Translations under genes and position numbers: made by a program
From: Jackrogersella multiformis
Taxonomy: Eukaryota; Ascomycota; Sordariomycetes; Xylariales; Hypoxylaceae
Assembly: GCA_902806575.1 (NCBI GenBank)
Contig: CADCXD010000011.1
Location: 186,001 to 250,000, forward strand
Direction of reading: 5' to 3'
DNA: 64,000 nucleotides
The notes under the pieces: generated by a model
What the model was told of the DNA's origin: nothing
Seen by the model: only the letters and a program-made list of their open reading frames with translations
Databases searched by the model: none
Shown here: positions 36,196 to 47,347 of the stretch, piece by piece
Layout: each line of letters starts with the position of its first letter
Numbering within the stretch: position 1 is the stretch's first letter

Positions 36196-36850
36196 GCCTG
36201 GTATGAGGTCTTGTTATCAAGGAGATGGAAGAGGCGTTAGTCGCAGGAGCTGACCACAATCGTCCTATGAATAATTGTGAGTCAATTTATATATGAATCG
36301 TAAGGGGAATGGAGGTATAGTGTAGTTTATGGAACTTTGGTAACTAACCTGTGGGAGGTATTATCGACTGGATCTCCGTGAGGAATAAACCAGGGATCTG
36401 AGGTTGAATGTGTTTAGATCTACTGGTAGTTGAAAGGTATCCTAGTAGTTGAAATATTAGTATACTAAGTCACTCGCGTTGCCATATATTGAAAGACTTA
36501 CGGGATCTAGTCGGTGGGAGATATTGTCCTCCAAGGCTTCAATATGATACGAACCAGTCTCGGAATAGCTTGTTGCTATTTTGATGTCAAATACTGGTAA
36601 AGGTGATGTGCTGGACGAGTAGTATCTCGTCTTCTGTAAGGACCGTGTGTTGGTCGCTATCCAGTTCCCGGAGTAAGTGTAGACGGATATATCTTGTAAA
36701 ATACTCGTAAAAGAAAAGGAAGGTCGTGTAGAATTATATTTTCTTTGCTGTAGTGTGTTTAGTGTGGAAAAGAGAAAAGGATATTGGATGTTGAGTGTAT
36801 TGAGTGAATGTGCAAGTAGAGAAATGTATGTATAAGTAGAAATTATTGCC
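36196..36850 (-). promoter_or_regulatory. Probable intron-containing leader and promoter of the coiled-coil gene
   Basis: On the minus strand two canonical introns can be placed: about 36441-36507 (GTAAGT...CTACTAG) and about 36265-36353 (GTTAGT...TTCATAG). The stretch before the first donor is open without ATG for more than 100 codons and stays open across the first splice, ending soon after. This is best read as a leader, though a missed upstream coding exon is possible. Confidence 0.35.
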
Positions 36851-38061
36851 CGGGGAGAGACTTATTAAATAGGAATTACTGCACAGGCCTTCGAGGCACA
36901 AAGTGACTGATTAGACTGAGGAAGAGTCACAAGAGAGAGTTTAATTCCAACTTGATGAGTCAATAATCAACTTCAACTACCTACCTCAGGTACCTTTCGG
37001 ATCGTATTGACGTATCGCGAGGAATGAGGCAAGATTATAAGAAAATATAGACAAACCAGAAATGATGATAAGGTATCGTATGAAAAAATAAAGAGGGGAT
37101 ATGGTCATAGTGTTGGATTATACTGAAAAGCTTAGGAAAAATTAAGTCATAAGGCAAAAATTAGGTGAGTGAATAGTGACTCTTATTGGTTAGGACCATT
37201 AGGACACTTGGGATGCTATGTATTGTGATTATTCGAGTATTATTATACCATATTATGACATAGATTAGGTATGTACCCTAGGGTTAATACTCGAAGCGCC
37301 TTAACCTTAGGCATTAAAAGGAGGTTTAAACTTTAAACTCAAAACTCAAAACACAAACATTATTAGTCATCCTGGTAGTAGCTCCGGTGCACATTGTTGC
37401 GCTTTTTCAAAGAAAATACCCAACCCCTTCTAAGGAGGAAAGCAAACCCACCGCATGTCATATGCTCACCTGATCTTGTTCGCATCGATGCTACCTATAC
37501 CTTAGGTACACAGTACTAGTTTTAAGGGGCTAAGAGCCTGCCATAGAGCCACTCCAATAACTAGACTACTTTCTCGCCTTTATTTCCGTCCAGCTTTTTC
37601 GTAGCCCCTGATATTGTTTCAGAGTAGCACTCTCTTGAAAAGAAGTGGCTTAAAAAAAGAATCACTTGCCCCCCTTTTTACCCCTTTTTGTCGCTACCAT
37701 GTATACGGTGATTTAGTTCACTCAGCTAATAAATAGGTATAACCAGACACATTTTGGTGCCATGGATATATTTATATTATATCGTTCAATATTGTGCATT
37801 GTAAACGTTTGCTTGACGTGAGGGCTTGTGTGTGCTTTCTAGCAACTTGGCTGTCAACCACATATACAAATTGGTTAAATACCTAGGTATCTTACAAGCC
37901 ATTTGTTACAACACAAGCGTGATTTTCTTCTTATAAGCAGTAAATTGTTATTTATATTGATCTTTGTAGTGAAAGTGAAATATGTGTGATATTTCCTTTT
38001 AACTTCCCAATCATCTATAAGCCATGGAAATTTTTGACACAAATCATCGCCAAATGAGAGG
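36851..38061. other. A/T-rich intergenic DNA left of the foldback element
   Basis: 1.2 kb without a supported gene, containing a few TACCTAGGTA-like motifs (about 36980, 37878). Composition becomes increasingly A/T-rich toward the element. Confidence 0.5.
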
Positions 38062-38063
38062 TA

Positions 38064-38132
38064 AGTCGAACCACCGTTACGCGGGCATACCAAGTGCGGG
38101 CCACCATTTTCCCATATAAAATCGCCAAAACG
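38064..38132 (+). repeat. Left terminal inverted repeat (69 bp, perfect)
   Basis: Starts AGTCGAACCACC and ends CGCCAAAACG. Identical in reverse complement to 38837-38905. Confidence 0.9.
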
Positions 38133-38836
38133 CTATATTTATAATTAATTAAATAAAATACTTATAAATATACGGTTAAATTATATAAGTTATTTATAAT
38201 GAGATAAATATATATATAAAGTTTTATAAAATTAGAAATATGTTAAAGTGGGTAAATGATTTTTTAAAGTTCGAGTTTTTTATTTTATATGTAAATTATA
38301 AATAAATTTCTTACGTTTCTTTAAAAACTCATAATTAAATAACCATTAAACTTTTAATTTTACCTTTAAATATATTAATTTACGTTAACTTATATATACA
38401 TTATACTTTAATTATACGTTATTATAAAATTTATTAATTCAATTATAATATTTTTAATATTTGTGGGGAAAATTTACGTGAAATTTTATATGTAAAAATA
38501 AAACATATAAGTTTACATATTTATTATTAGATAAATAAATTACATAAAAACGTGAAATTATAATATAATATACACTGATTATTAAACAATTTAATAGAAT
38601 TAAAAGTAAAATTATAAATGTTATGGTTCTTTAATTATGAATTTCTAAAGGAACGTGGGGAAAATATATGTAATTTACATATAAAATAAAAAACTCGAAC
38701 TTTGAAAAATCATTTACCTACTTTAAAGTTTTTCTAATTTTATAAAATTTTGTATATATAATAAATCTATTATAAATAATATTAAAAAGTTAGCCGTATA
38801 TTTATAGCTATTTTATTTAATTAGTTATAAATATAA

Positions 38837-38905
38837 CGTTTTGGCGATTTTATATGGGAAAATGGTGGCCCGCACTTGGTATGCCCGCGTAACGGTGGTT
38901 CGACT
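38837..38905 (-). repeat. Right terminal inverted repeat (69 bp, perfect)
   Basis: Reverse complement of 38064-38132, ending GGTGGTTCGACT before a TA dinucleotide. Confidence 0.9.
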
Positions 38906-38907
38906 TA

Positions 38908-39763
38908 TATCTTCCTTTAGTTCTCTTGTCATTTTGACAAACTGCAAAGGTCTTGATAAAAAAAGGATTCTATATTGAGGGGGGTGGTATATTTGATTCA
39001 TTGTGAATGGTCATTTCTCACGCAACTTTCTCTTTCTGTTGTGGCATACCAAACTCCCCTAGGTTTGAATATTCATAGAAATGGTAGTCAAGAAACATTA
39101 TGATAACCGCTATCTGATGTCAATCGCTAAATCCTCCACGTAGGGAGTGATAACATAAACAAATGATAGGTACTATAGGGAACATTGAAAAAGTATTCTG
39201 GTTAAAAAATGGGCAAAAGTGACCGCTAATTAACATGATAATTGTTACCTCCAAACTCTGAATATCTTTATTTACCTAGGTACCTACCTGGTAGGTAGGT
39301 ATACACATTTGCTCTTCGTCAGATTGACCATCCTATAAAGTATGCTCACAAAATCAACTTTATTGTTTTCATGTGTCCTACGTTCTAACTTAGGAAATAT
39401 GAACTACGTTATGACTCATTCAAAGGTTTGCTTACTTGGTCAGAGAATAGATGCTGTAGACAATTTGACTATGTACGAATAATAGAAAATAAACTCAAGG
39501 TCGAAATTGACACATGATCATCTAAGTTAATCACGGAATAAAATATCGAACCTAGTTGAAGTATATACTTTCAATTTAAGATCATAAGTTCCTATCAATA
39601 AATACAAGAATAAAACATAACCACCTAACCTAAGCCTTGGAGGTCTTGTTCATATCTAGGTACACACTCATGTATCACACCTAGATCCCCTGTCTCTTTG
39701 CTTCTTGCCCTGACATACCCAAAAAGCTCCAACTTCCAACCGCTAAGATACCTATCTACCAGC
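38908..39763. other. Intergenic DNA between foldback element and AA9 gene
   Basis: About 0.85 kb, A/T-rich, with a doubled CCTAGG-type palindrome near 39275-39302 (TACCTAGGTACCTACC then GGTAGGTAGGTAT). The right part is downstream of the AA9 stop. No gene was recognised. Confidence 0.5.
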
Positions 39764-40909
39764 TTAAGCCGAAGCAACACACTGGAAGTAATACGGGTTC
39801 TGGCTCTTGCAAGTGCCCTCGGTACAAGCCGTGGGACCAGCGAAGTTGCTGCCGCCGCACTGGCCGTAGAGGCTCTGGGCGCCGATGACGCCGGTGGCGA
39901 CCGCGGTCGTGGTCGGTGCTGCGGGCGTGGGGGTGGTGGGAGCGGCCGCCTTCGTCGAGGTGGCGAGGGTGGTTGGCGTGGAGGCCGCGGCAGTTGAGGT
40001 CTGCTGAGTAGGAGCGGCAGCGGTAGTGGTAGCAGCGGGGGCCGTGGCAGCGGGAGTAGTAGCATCCGACGAGCTTGTCGGGTTGGCAGCACCGCCGCTT
40101 CCTACTGTTGCGGTGCCCGTGGCCGTGATAGCTGATGATGACTGCGCAACGGAGGCGGAAGCGCCGGCGATGAGGGCAGGGCCGGGGATCGTGTAGGTTA
40201 GACCGGTGGTATAGATGTTGACGAGGATGCCGGGGTCCTCAGGGGTGTACAGCTTGGTCCCCAGGGTTCCGGCGGGAACATCAGTGCCGTCACCCGTAAT
40301 CTCAAGGTTGAAGCACTGGGGATACGCCTGGGCGCCATTCGTTTGGCCTGCCGAATGCAGAGCAATGGTCTCATGTCGCAAGACATAGTTACCGGCCTTG
40401 ATGTTGGAGGGAATCTGGACGAGCCAGGTGTTGGCGTTCTGGATGAGAAGGTCGGAGCCCCAGAAGCCGTTCTGGGCTGACTCGTCGATGAGCCCGACCT
40501 CGTCGATTTTGAAGAACTCGAGGGATGCCTTGTCGGCGCTCTCGCAGGGGCCGTTGCAAGCTGCGAGGTAGTCGATCATTGGGCCCTTGTGCGATTCAGG
40601 CCACGTATTCCAGGTTATGGATATGCTATCGCCTGCCTTCACCTGGGCGTGACCTCCAGCGTTCGCGCTGGATTTATGACAGATTATGTCCGCAGCGCCG
40701 AAGCTGTTGGGCTCGACGAAACCGTTGTCTGTTTGAGAAGTGGTCCAGCCGACCACGGTAGGGGGGTTTTGCTGGTAAGGGAAGGTGGTCGGGTCGTAGC
40801 CTTGATAGGAGAGCCCGTTGATGACGATGTGGTCAACGTGGCCATGAGCGGCGACGGTGGCAGCCGACATAAGAGCCGCGATAACGGGCGAGAATCTCAT
40901 GTTGCTCAT
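39764..40909 (-). CDS. Secreted AA9 lytic polysaccharide monooxygenase with C-terminal CBM1
   Basis: Intronless, 381 residues. Start chosen at 40909, giving MSNMRFSPVIAALMSAATVAA as signal peptide directly followed by His22; an in-frame Met at residue 4 is an alternative. After signal removal His22 is the N-terminal residue that, with His87 (NAGGHAQ), forms the copper histidine brace. Tyr196 in AYPQCFNLEI is the axial Tyr, with a Gln two residues later as in the QxY-type pocket. Residues about 22-250 are the catalytic domain. A Ser/Thr/Ala/Pro linker of about 90 residues, likely O-glycosylated, leads to a CBM1 (345-381, YGQCGGSNFAGPTACTEG, then NPYYFQC) with four Cys. The enzyme oxidatively cleaves cellulose or related beta-glucans outside the cell. 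The aromatic face of the CBM1 is Tyr/Tyr/Tyr with no Trp. Confidence 0.96.
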   Translation of the reverse strand: MSNMRFSPVIAALMSAATVAAHGHVDHIVINGLSYQGYDPTTFPYQQNPPTVVGWTTSQTDNGFVEPNSFGAADIICHKSSANAGGHAQVKAGDSISITWNTWPESHKGPMIDYLAACNGPCESADKASLEFFKIDEVGLIDESAQNGFWGSDLLIQNANTWLVQIPSNIKAGNYVLRHETIALHSAGQTNGAQAYPQCFNLEITGDGTDVPAGTLGTKLYTPEDPGILVNIYTTGLTYTIPGPALIAGASASVAQSSSAITATGTATVGSGGAANPTSSSDATTPAATAPAATTTAAAPTQQTSTAAASTPTTLATSTKAAAPTTPTPAAPTTTAVATGVIGAQSLYGQCGGSNFAGPTACTEGTCKSQNPYYFQCVASA

Positions 40910-43119
40910 CTTTGCTGGTTGCGATAGTTGAATGTAAAGTGGTGGATAAGTGAAAGGCAGGTAGAGACAACGAATTTGGTTTGAACGATATAAAGCTGGA
41001 TCAATCAAGATAGCTGCTCACCAGGAGGAATGAAAAGAACGACTTAATCTAAAAAGACAATGAATGAATACTGAACTCGACTTCGCAAACCGATGATGGT
41101 GGTGAAAGAAACATAATAGAGAGAGCATCACGGCTCATACTTATATATCCTTACTTCGACAAGGGGTAGCGTTGTTGTATATCCATCCATGTCTATGATC
41201 ATAATTGCAGTTCTCTAAGATCCACTGGTACCCGGACTCACCAGGGTATCCCGCTGTGGAAGGAATGGAGATGCAGATCTCGACACAAGGTGATGGTGGT
41301 GATGACAACTTGAACCGAGACAGTAGGCTGTTGCGATTGGTCTTCTAGAATCGTGATGGGGGCGAGCCCCTACACTACTTTCAACACCCATGTCGCCCGA
41401 TGTTTGGCTACTTGCTAGGGTACCGTACCGAGAGCCAGCGATTCGGTTCTATGGGACTCGCTCTCAGACAAGTTATCATGCCATGCCTTGCCGAATAATG
41501 CGATACCTATTTGGATCTGCAGAAAATAAGGTCGCGAAAAGACTTAGAAGACAATAAGATGAAGTCAAGGCAGTATTGTGCAAAGATGCTGGAAGCCCGA
41601 AAACAACAAATATGTCTAAGTTCTTTACTCCAATGAACTAAGGATGTGTGTTTGTAAGTACAATATAATACATACATCAGTATAGTTCACTTACAGAATA
41701 GATAGTCCGCATCTTCAACTGAGGTTAAGTGTTAGGCCGGAGCTGAGGCACTCTCTAACACGCTTATTACAGCTTTACTGCGAATAGATTAAAAGGGCTG
41801 AGGGGCGTAGTCTTGGCGCAACGGCACCATCGATAACTCGTCTATACAGCGTAGCCGCTTCTAAGGCGCTATCATGGTATGACCTACGACAGAGCCGCGA
41901 AGGAAAGTTGATACTATTTATAGAATTTCGTCCCGGAAGCTGAAATATTTTGTCAAAACCTTGCTCGCTCTTAAGGTGTAGCATAAGGTAGCTATTAATC
42001 TTAGCTGCCTATTTGGAAGATATGACGTGGTGGAGGTATGTACTGTATGGATTGTGAAGTTTCGATTATGCGCCGGTTCAACTTGCCGTTGTCGTGAGAA
42101 AACCCCAAAGAAAGGTTGAGAAGCGATGCGAATCAGCGGGGTGGATCGGCCACGGGATGTGAAAGATGTGAAGCAGGGGTATCCACATATTTACCACCTA
42201 ATACCGGCCCATGCATCGATCTCTAATCGCCCACTTCCGTTTCGGATGATCGTAAACGGAAGGAGACCCCGGCCGGTTTCACGCCACAACGTCAGATTAT
42301 TTAAATTGTACATTTTAAGGGGCTGAGTGGTAGAACCCAAAAACAAAAAGGAAGAAAAAAATCCACCGCTTTTCTTCCATTAGACTTTTTGTCAATTCTG
42401 AAACACCCCAACGATCTTCGGATGAAGCTACGAATGCGAATTCTCGGATATGATTTATACTATATTCAGCGGGTCATCCGATCTTTCATGATATGGTGGG
42501 TGGTAGGTGGTGTGAGCTTTCGGCGCGTTTCATCAATATGGGGTATTATTTAGCTCCGTGGCATAACATGATCATTCATGAGGTGAAATGAAAAAGGGAT
42601 GCCTTGGGCAACTTAGATACCTATCCTAACATTCAGCTCCTCTGGTACTAATACATACCTAGGTAGTGTAGTGTGTGACTGATCCGACATAGTGTATTTG
42701 CAAACTAATTACAATGGACTTCCAAGGCAAAGAGGTCATGTTGAGTATTCCTAAGCTGGCCACTCGATTGATCAAATTTCAGTCGCAAACCATATATTGG
42801 AGATGTTGTTCATCATGCATCAAAGTAAAGAGTAGATTCAAATCAACTTCTCTATAAACTTTTCCAAGAATATGTACAAACAATTCCACGCAGGCGGAAT
42901 CCGAGTCGTACATTATGAATAGGGGATATCATGCCGATGCCGTATCTCATAAGGTGCTCCTGATCTGCTTTTCACGCACATAAATCTATGCTGAGTAGGG
43001 AATAGCTGGCCCAAAGGGTGCCAAGAATCAAACCCAACACCCGAACGCCGTTCGTCTCTTCTTAACTTCAGTGCAGCCGACAAGTAGCGAAAGTTTGCAG
43101 GTAGACCGAGGAAAAATGC
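40910..43119. promoter_or_regulatory. Long upstream region of the AA9 gene
   Basis: 2.2 kb separate the AA9 start from the Ugo1-like stop. The part beside 40910 is a C/A-rich leader on the minus strand. A TATATAAG element lies about 230 bp upstream (minus strand, about 41142-41149), a plausible core promoter. Long upstream regions are usual for inducible lignocellulose genes. No further gene was found in it. Confidence 0.45.
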
Positions 43120-44692
43120 TTAGAACTCTCCCTCACCCCCACCCCCAGCGACTCCAGCCGTCCACAGGCCTACGAGACCCCACCAGCTGACCTTCCACCC
43201 TCGCCATAGACCATCGAAGCCCTGGCCTTTCTTGTAAATCACGTCCGCGGCCTTCGGAGACTTCGGCTTCCTGCCGCGTGGTGGAGCCTTAATCTTTGCG
43301 GCGACAGCCCGCGAACCCTCCTCTGTCACGATAGTGTACATCGTGCTGGCTACTCCGTTGTATGGCCCGGGTGGCACAATCGTCTCCATCTCACCAGCCT
43401 CGTCGAGGGCGTGTAGGTATGTGGATTCTGCCAGCACCGCCACCTGGCCGCGGCGTAAGACAGTTTCTATGGGTAGTTTGACGAATAGAGAAGCACAGGA
43501 GGCGCAGAATTTGGCTACCGAGAAGGTCATAGGGGATTGCTCGCGGTCAATTAGGAATTGCGAGCGGAGAACGAGGGGAGTTGACAGGGTGAAGAATGGA
43601 TGAACGAGGGAGTTGAGGATGGTAGGGGCCAAGAGAGATGGTGCGCACAACCACGAAGGGAGTGATCGGAGAGTCGCCAGAGTTCGGCGCGGGCCACGTC
43701 CAGTAGACGTGACGATTAATCTCGTCCGGACGAGGTCCAGGGGAGCTAATACGAGACCCGTTGCTACAGCAGCGGCGGCAGCAACGCATAATGAGGCCCA
43801 AGGATATGGGGATGCGATATCGACCAACCTATCAACATCGTCCTTCAGCCCTAAATCTGGAACATTTAGTAGCGCACTAAGGAGACTCCGAGACCAGTTC
43901 TCGAATAATGACTGTAGCACTGTATAGAGGAATGTGGCATTAGTCCCTTTCCAAACACCCCATGCCGACTCTTTCGACCATAATTGTGAGATCACATCGA
44001 ATATCGAGTCGGGCCGCCGTAGTGATAGTTGATACGGTGGAACGACTGTAGGTTTCGTAGGCGATCTTGGAGAACCCAAGGGTGACGACCCCCTCCTTCT
44101 ACTTGACCGCGAGGCCGGTGTAGGTGTGTATGGCATATTTGTGGTGAAGTATGCAGATTCCTCCGGATCCGAGTCGGACTCGGCACCCTACATGTTGATT
44201 AGCACTGGTGTATTAACTATAGTGAACTGCTTGATATACCTCGTCCCATACTGAGCGTTTTGGGTTGACAAGACTCGGATCGACAGGGCCGGGGCTATCA
44301 AGACTTGGGCTCATGATATTTGGGCTTGGTCGTCTCTTCGTGGCCTCCGGGATATTCAAACTGCCCAGATCATCCTGAAGCCTAACTTGCAAGATCGTCT
44401 TGGCCACCTCGAAGGGCTGGCCCATGAGGACCGATGTGTACTTCCATAATAACTCGTCCAAGAATTGTTTTATGGACTGGACAGTCGAAGGTGACAGGTC
44501 TTCTAGATGATCCTTGTAGTCTATATCTTGAAATATGTCTCGTGCTCTCGATGCATATTTGTTTGAAGTGGTTGTCGCATTTCCGTGGGAAAAAGGATTC
44601 GGCTGGGACGGAACGCTTCCAATCTGTTCTCCTATGGATGGAGGTATGTAGTACGGGCGCAAGGGGTTTACGCCCTCCCTCGTTGAAGACAT
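43120..44692 (-). CDS. UGO1: Ugo1-like mitochondrial outer-membrane carrier-family protein
   Basis: Two exons, 44692-44240 and 44187-43120, intron 52 nt; 506 residues. The soluble N-terminus (1-80) is followed by carrier-like repeats each showing the P-x-[DE]-x-x-[KR] signature in degenerate form: GQPFEVAKTILQVRLQ (about 92-107), LAPLDLVRTRLIV (about 300-312) and KLPIETVLRRGQ (about 388-399). Hydrophobic helices occur around them (for example LCVAAAAAVATGLVLAPL). This modified carrier with a long acidic/Ser-rich insertion (SESD-like, around the splice) matches fungal Ugo1, which links outer-membrane Fzo1 and inner-membrane Mgm1 during mitochondrial fusion. It is not expected to transport metabolites. 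The C-terminus ends in a glycine-rich GGGGEGEF. The intron was placed because it joins DE and GAESDSDPEE in frame. Confidence 0.85.
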
Positions 44693-45465
44693 ATCGAGTG
44701 GAATCGAACTTTTATGTCGTTTTATGCGGTGAGCATGATATGGTATCGTGAAAGATACCTAACAAATATTATCGTCGGTGGGGGGAAGTTTCTCTAGGCG
44801 GTATTAGGTAAGGTGGGAGGTTGGCGGGATATGTGCCTATCATATGTAATGGTACGATAAGAAGATCCTTGGAATTACCTATGCAAATTTGATTTGATCG
44901 ACCTGTGTTATCGATAAGATAAGATAAACATTGTACAACTGTACAACTAACTCCACTAGGCAGCTAGGGTCCAGCACACAATGCCACACATACATCTGTA
45001 AATCTAATCTATTGGATGGGTCAAGATCTCGGAGTTAAAAAAGTCAAGAACGCTTCTAACGGTCGGTCGCCGGTTCCTCGGGCCCGCTGCTGCCCCTCCA
45101 GCCTTCGAAGATTTTAATATCGGAGCTATTCCAATTCGCTTCCTTCTCATTCGCTGAATTCCGTCGCGTCGCATCCCGAAGACCTTCATACGTCCTAGTT
45201 CGGTATTTTTTTCTCTTGTTAGATGCAAGCAGCTCTGCAGTCTCCCACTTATATGCTTGTTGGTCCCTAGAAAGACGGAGTAATACCGCAATGACAGCCT
45301 CGTGCTGGTGAATGTTAGAAAACTGGACGAACGAATCTCGTGCCTCTCCTCTTAATCATTACACCACTAAATATCTCCAATACGACTATTTTTCTGTGTC
45401 ATCCCACCTCAGCACCGAAATCCCCGAATCTTTTAGTCGTCACATCCGAACCTTGCGTTGACACA
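44693..45465. other. Divergent spacer between Ugo1-like and ferredoxin genes
   Basis: 773 bp between two head-to-head mitochondrial genes. A minus-strand frame at 45004-45291 (basic, 95 codons) begins with TTG, not ATG, and its sister frame is equally open, so it was not called. Confidence 0.5.
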
Positions 45466-46089
45466 ATGGCGACGCCTCGAAACTTAACTCGAAGCTTACA
45501 AAGACTTCAATACTTTTCCTCTCAATCCTTATTACAATTGAACATACCTGCGCTTCCGTCATGGAGTAGGATAAAGTCCAATTCGCCGTTAATATATCAC
45601 TCTCGAAATACCTCCTATCTACTGCGACAGTTTAGTACATCTCCTTTGCGCCAGCATGGCCACATACATACGCCGAAGCCCGGTGAAGAGTAAGGTGTTC
45701 CATGCCTATTATACAATGTCGCAGACTAACCTCGAGCCAGACTCTACGTAACGTTCATCGATAAAGAAGAAAAAGAGCACAAAATAGCCGTGTCAAAAGG
45801 AGATAACCTACTCGATATAGCGCAAGCGCACGACCTAGAGATGGAGGGAGCGTGTGGAGGATCATGCGCATGTTCGACCTGCCATGTTATAGTTCTCGAT
45901 GAGGAACACTACGAAAAGATGCCCGAGCCCGAAGACGACGAGAACGATATGTTGGACTTGGCGTTCGGCTTGACCGAGACGAGTCGGCTTGGTTGCCAGA
46001 TCACCATGACGAAAGAGCTGGATGGACTAAGAGTCAAATTACCTTCCATGACGAGGAACCTACAAGCAAGCGATTTCAATTCGAAGTGA
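45466..46089 (+). CDS. YAH1: Mitochondrial [2Fe-2S] ferredoxin (adrenodoxin/Yah1 type)
   Basis: Two exons, 45466-45689 and 45741-46089, intron 51 nt; 190 residues. The N-terminus (1-65) is rich in Arg, Ser, Leu and Gln and lacks acidic residues, a matrix-targeting presequence (ending near RQFSTSPLRQHG). The ferredoxin domain starts at LYVTFIDKEEKEHKI. The cluster ligands are Cys113, Cys119, Cys122 (GACGGSCACSTCHVIV) and Cys160 (RLGCQITM), the C-x5-C-x2-C...C order of adrenodoxin-type proteins; Cys117 is the extra residue also common in Yah1. The acidic helix MPEPEDDENDMLDLA is the partner-docking segment. It passes electrons from ferredoxin reductase to Fe-S cluster assembly and, in yeast, to heme A and coenzyme Q synthesis. 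The ATG at 45466 was chosen because upstream in-frame codons give no presequence character. Confidence 0.94.
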
Positions 46090-46396
46090 CCAAGGATGTA
46101 TCTAACCATTGAAGGCGGAATGACTTTTTAGGACTGAAATCGAGAATCTGTGCATTGCGCCGATATGACTAGGTGCACGATCATGGCGGGATGGCGGGAC
46201 GGCAACGTGGAAATATGGCAGGCGTCTGGATAGCTACATAAGTACTGAGCCACAAAATGTATTATACTCGCAGCAACATAGCTGGTGTCGAGAGAGACTG
46301 AACCCCAACTCTAAAAGAGGTCATGTTCATGAAGTATTTTGGTATCATTCCATTTCATCCAGGTATAAATGATCCGTATACAGGCATAAAAGGAAG
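46090..46396. other. Convergent 3-prime spacer
   Basis: 307 bp between the ferredoxin and Rrp15-like stop codons; no gene seen. Confidence 0.5.
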
Positions 46397-47347
46397 TTAG
46401 GCTTCTTCTAGGGCGCCTTTCTTCAGCTTTCCACCACCGCCGGCAATAAGGTCGAGGAAACCCTGCCGGCTCATCTCGTTGACCTTCTCTTGTCGCCTTT
46501 GCACACCAACTATACCGTCCTTCCTCGTGTCCTTCTCGGCCTCGGCGGCTCTCTCCTGCGCCTCCCTGACGGCTCTGAAAAGCATGATGACACCTCTATG
46601 CGCGACCTTCCGCAGCCGCTTCTCCGTCTGCTGGATCTCCTGCGTAGAGGTCTCCAGCTCGCCCGTCGCCTCGTCCACGGCACCGACTAGGACGTCCTTC
46701 ACTCGGCCCTTCTCTTGCGCTAGGCGCTTCTGCTCGCGCATGTGCTTCCGCGCTTTTGCTTCTAGCGCGCTGTCGACGGCATCTTTGGCGGCTTGATGGG
46801 CCTCGGCGCTCCGCGAGAGGACCGGATCTGCGCGCCGTGTGGTGGAGAGCTTAGTAGACAGGATCTTAGACATAGATGTCGCGAAGGCGTCGGGGTCGTT
46901 GCGCTTTGATTTAGACTTCCTGTTTGTTGATCGGTCGTCGTCTGAGTCTGTGCCATCTCCTTCTTCGCCATCATCTGCGTCTTCGTCTTCGCTATCTTCT
47001 AATTCCCCGTTTGAATCTTTGTCGTTCGGCGCATCACTAGCGAGTTTCTTCGTTGGTATCTTCCGTTGTTTCGCGGGGAGCTTGGTGCGCGCTGTATCAA
47101 TATCTGACTCCGAATCAGATCCCGAGTTCGAATCAGACCCTGATGGAACTTCATCTACGGCAACGTTGTCGAGGTCTTCGTTGTCTGAGTCGAGAAGATC
47201 GACGGGCTGGAACTTGGAATTGGGACCTTCTTCGTCCGAGTCGCTGTGGTACTTGGGGACCTTCTTTTGCTTCTTGTTCGGCCTTTGTGACTTCGACTTT
47301 GAAGAGACATCTTGAAGATTGCGCTTTTTGAGATTTGGAACGACCAT
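46397..47347 (-). CDS. RRP15: Rrp15-like ribosomal RNA-processing protein
   Basis: Intronless, 316 residues. Basic N-terminus (KSKSQRPNKKQKKVPK, nuclear/nucleolar targeting). A long acidic Ser/Asp/Glu-rich middle follows (about 34-145, for example SDSDEEGPNSK, DSEDEDADDGEEGDGTDSDD). The C-terminal helical Rrp15 domain comes last (about 148-300: DPDAFATSMSKILSTKLSTT, DPVLSRS, EKRLRKVAHRGVIMLFRAV, QGFLDLIAGGG). Rrp15 is needed in the nucleolus for early steps of 60S ribosomal subunit assembly (27S/25S and 5.8S rRNA maturation). Length and architecture agree with the family. It is convergent with the ferredoxin gene; upstream of its ATG lie 565 bp shared with the next rightward gene. Confidence 0.93.
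   Translation of the reverse strand: MVVPNLKKRNLQDVSSKSKSQRPNKKQKKVPKYHSDSDEEGPNSKFQPVDLLDSDNEDLDNVAVDEVPSGSDSNSGSDSESDIDTARTKLPAKQRKIPTKKLASDAPNDKDSNGELEDSEDEDADDGEEGDGTDSDDDRSTNRKSKSKRNDPDAFATSMSKILSTKLSTTRRADPVLSRSAEAHQAAKDAVDSALEAKARKHMREQKRLAQEKGRVKDVLVGAVDEATGELETSTQEIQQTEKRLRKVAHRGVIMLFRAVREAQERAAEAEKDTRKDGIVGVQRRQEKVNEMSRQGFLDLIAGGGGKLKKGALEEA

Larger units (their letters stand above)
38064..38905. mobile_element. Foldback DNA transposon relic with TA target duplication (Tc1/mariner-like ends)
   Basis: The 842-bp segment begins AGTCGAACCACCGTTACGCG and ends with its exact reverse complement. The outer 69 bp of the two ends are perfect inverted copies (38064-38132 and 38837-38905). 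Beyond that the arms continue imperfectly to about 38297 and 38671, with several differences being C/T or G/A transitions. A TA dinucleotide flanks both sides (38062-38063 and 38906-38907), the target duplication of Tc1/mariner elements, which in fungi include the Fot1/pogo type. The interior is extremely A/T-rich (well under a quarter G+C) and has no open frame, so it is non-autonomous or eroded. The pattern suggests RIP (repeat-induced point mutation), but the terminal 69 bp keep normal composition. It lies between the coiled-coil and AA9 genes and breaks no gene. Confidence 0.85.

Noticed and set aside
39698..40927. Long antisense frames over the AA9 gene
   Set aside because: These are shadows of the G/C-rich, repeat-like linker and catalytic domain on the other strand.
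45004..45291. Basic 95-codon leftward frame between the Ugo1-like and ferredoxin genes
   Set aside because: The start is TTG, and a second frame over the same bases is equally open, so protein coding is not supported.
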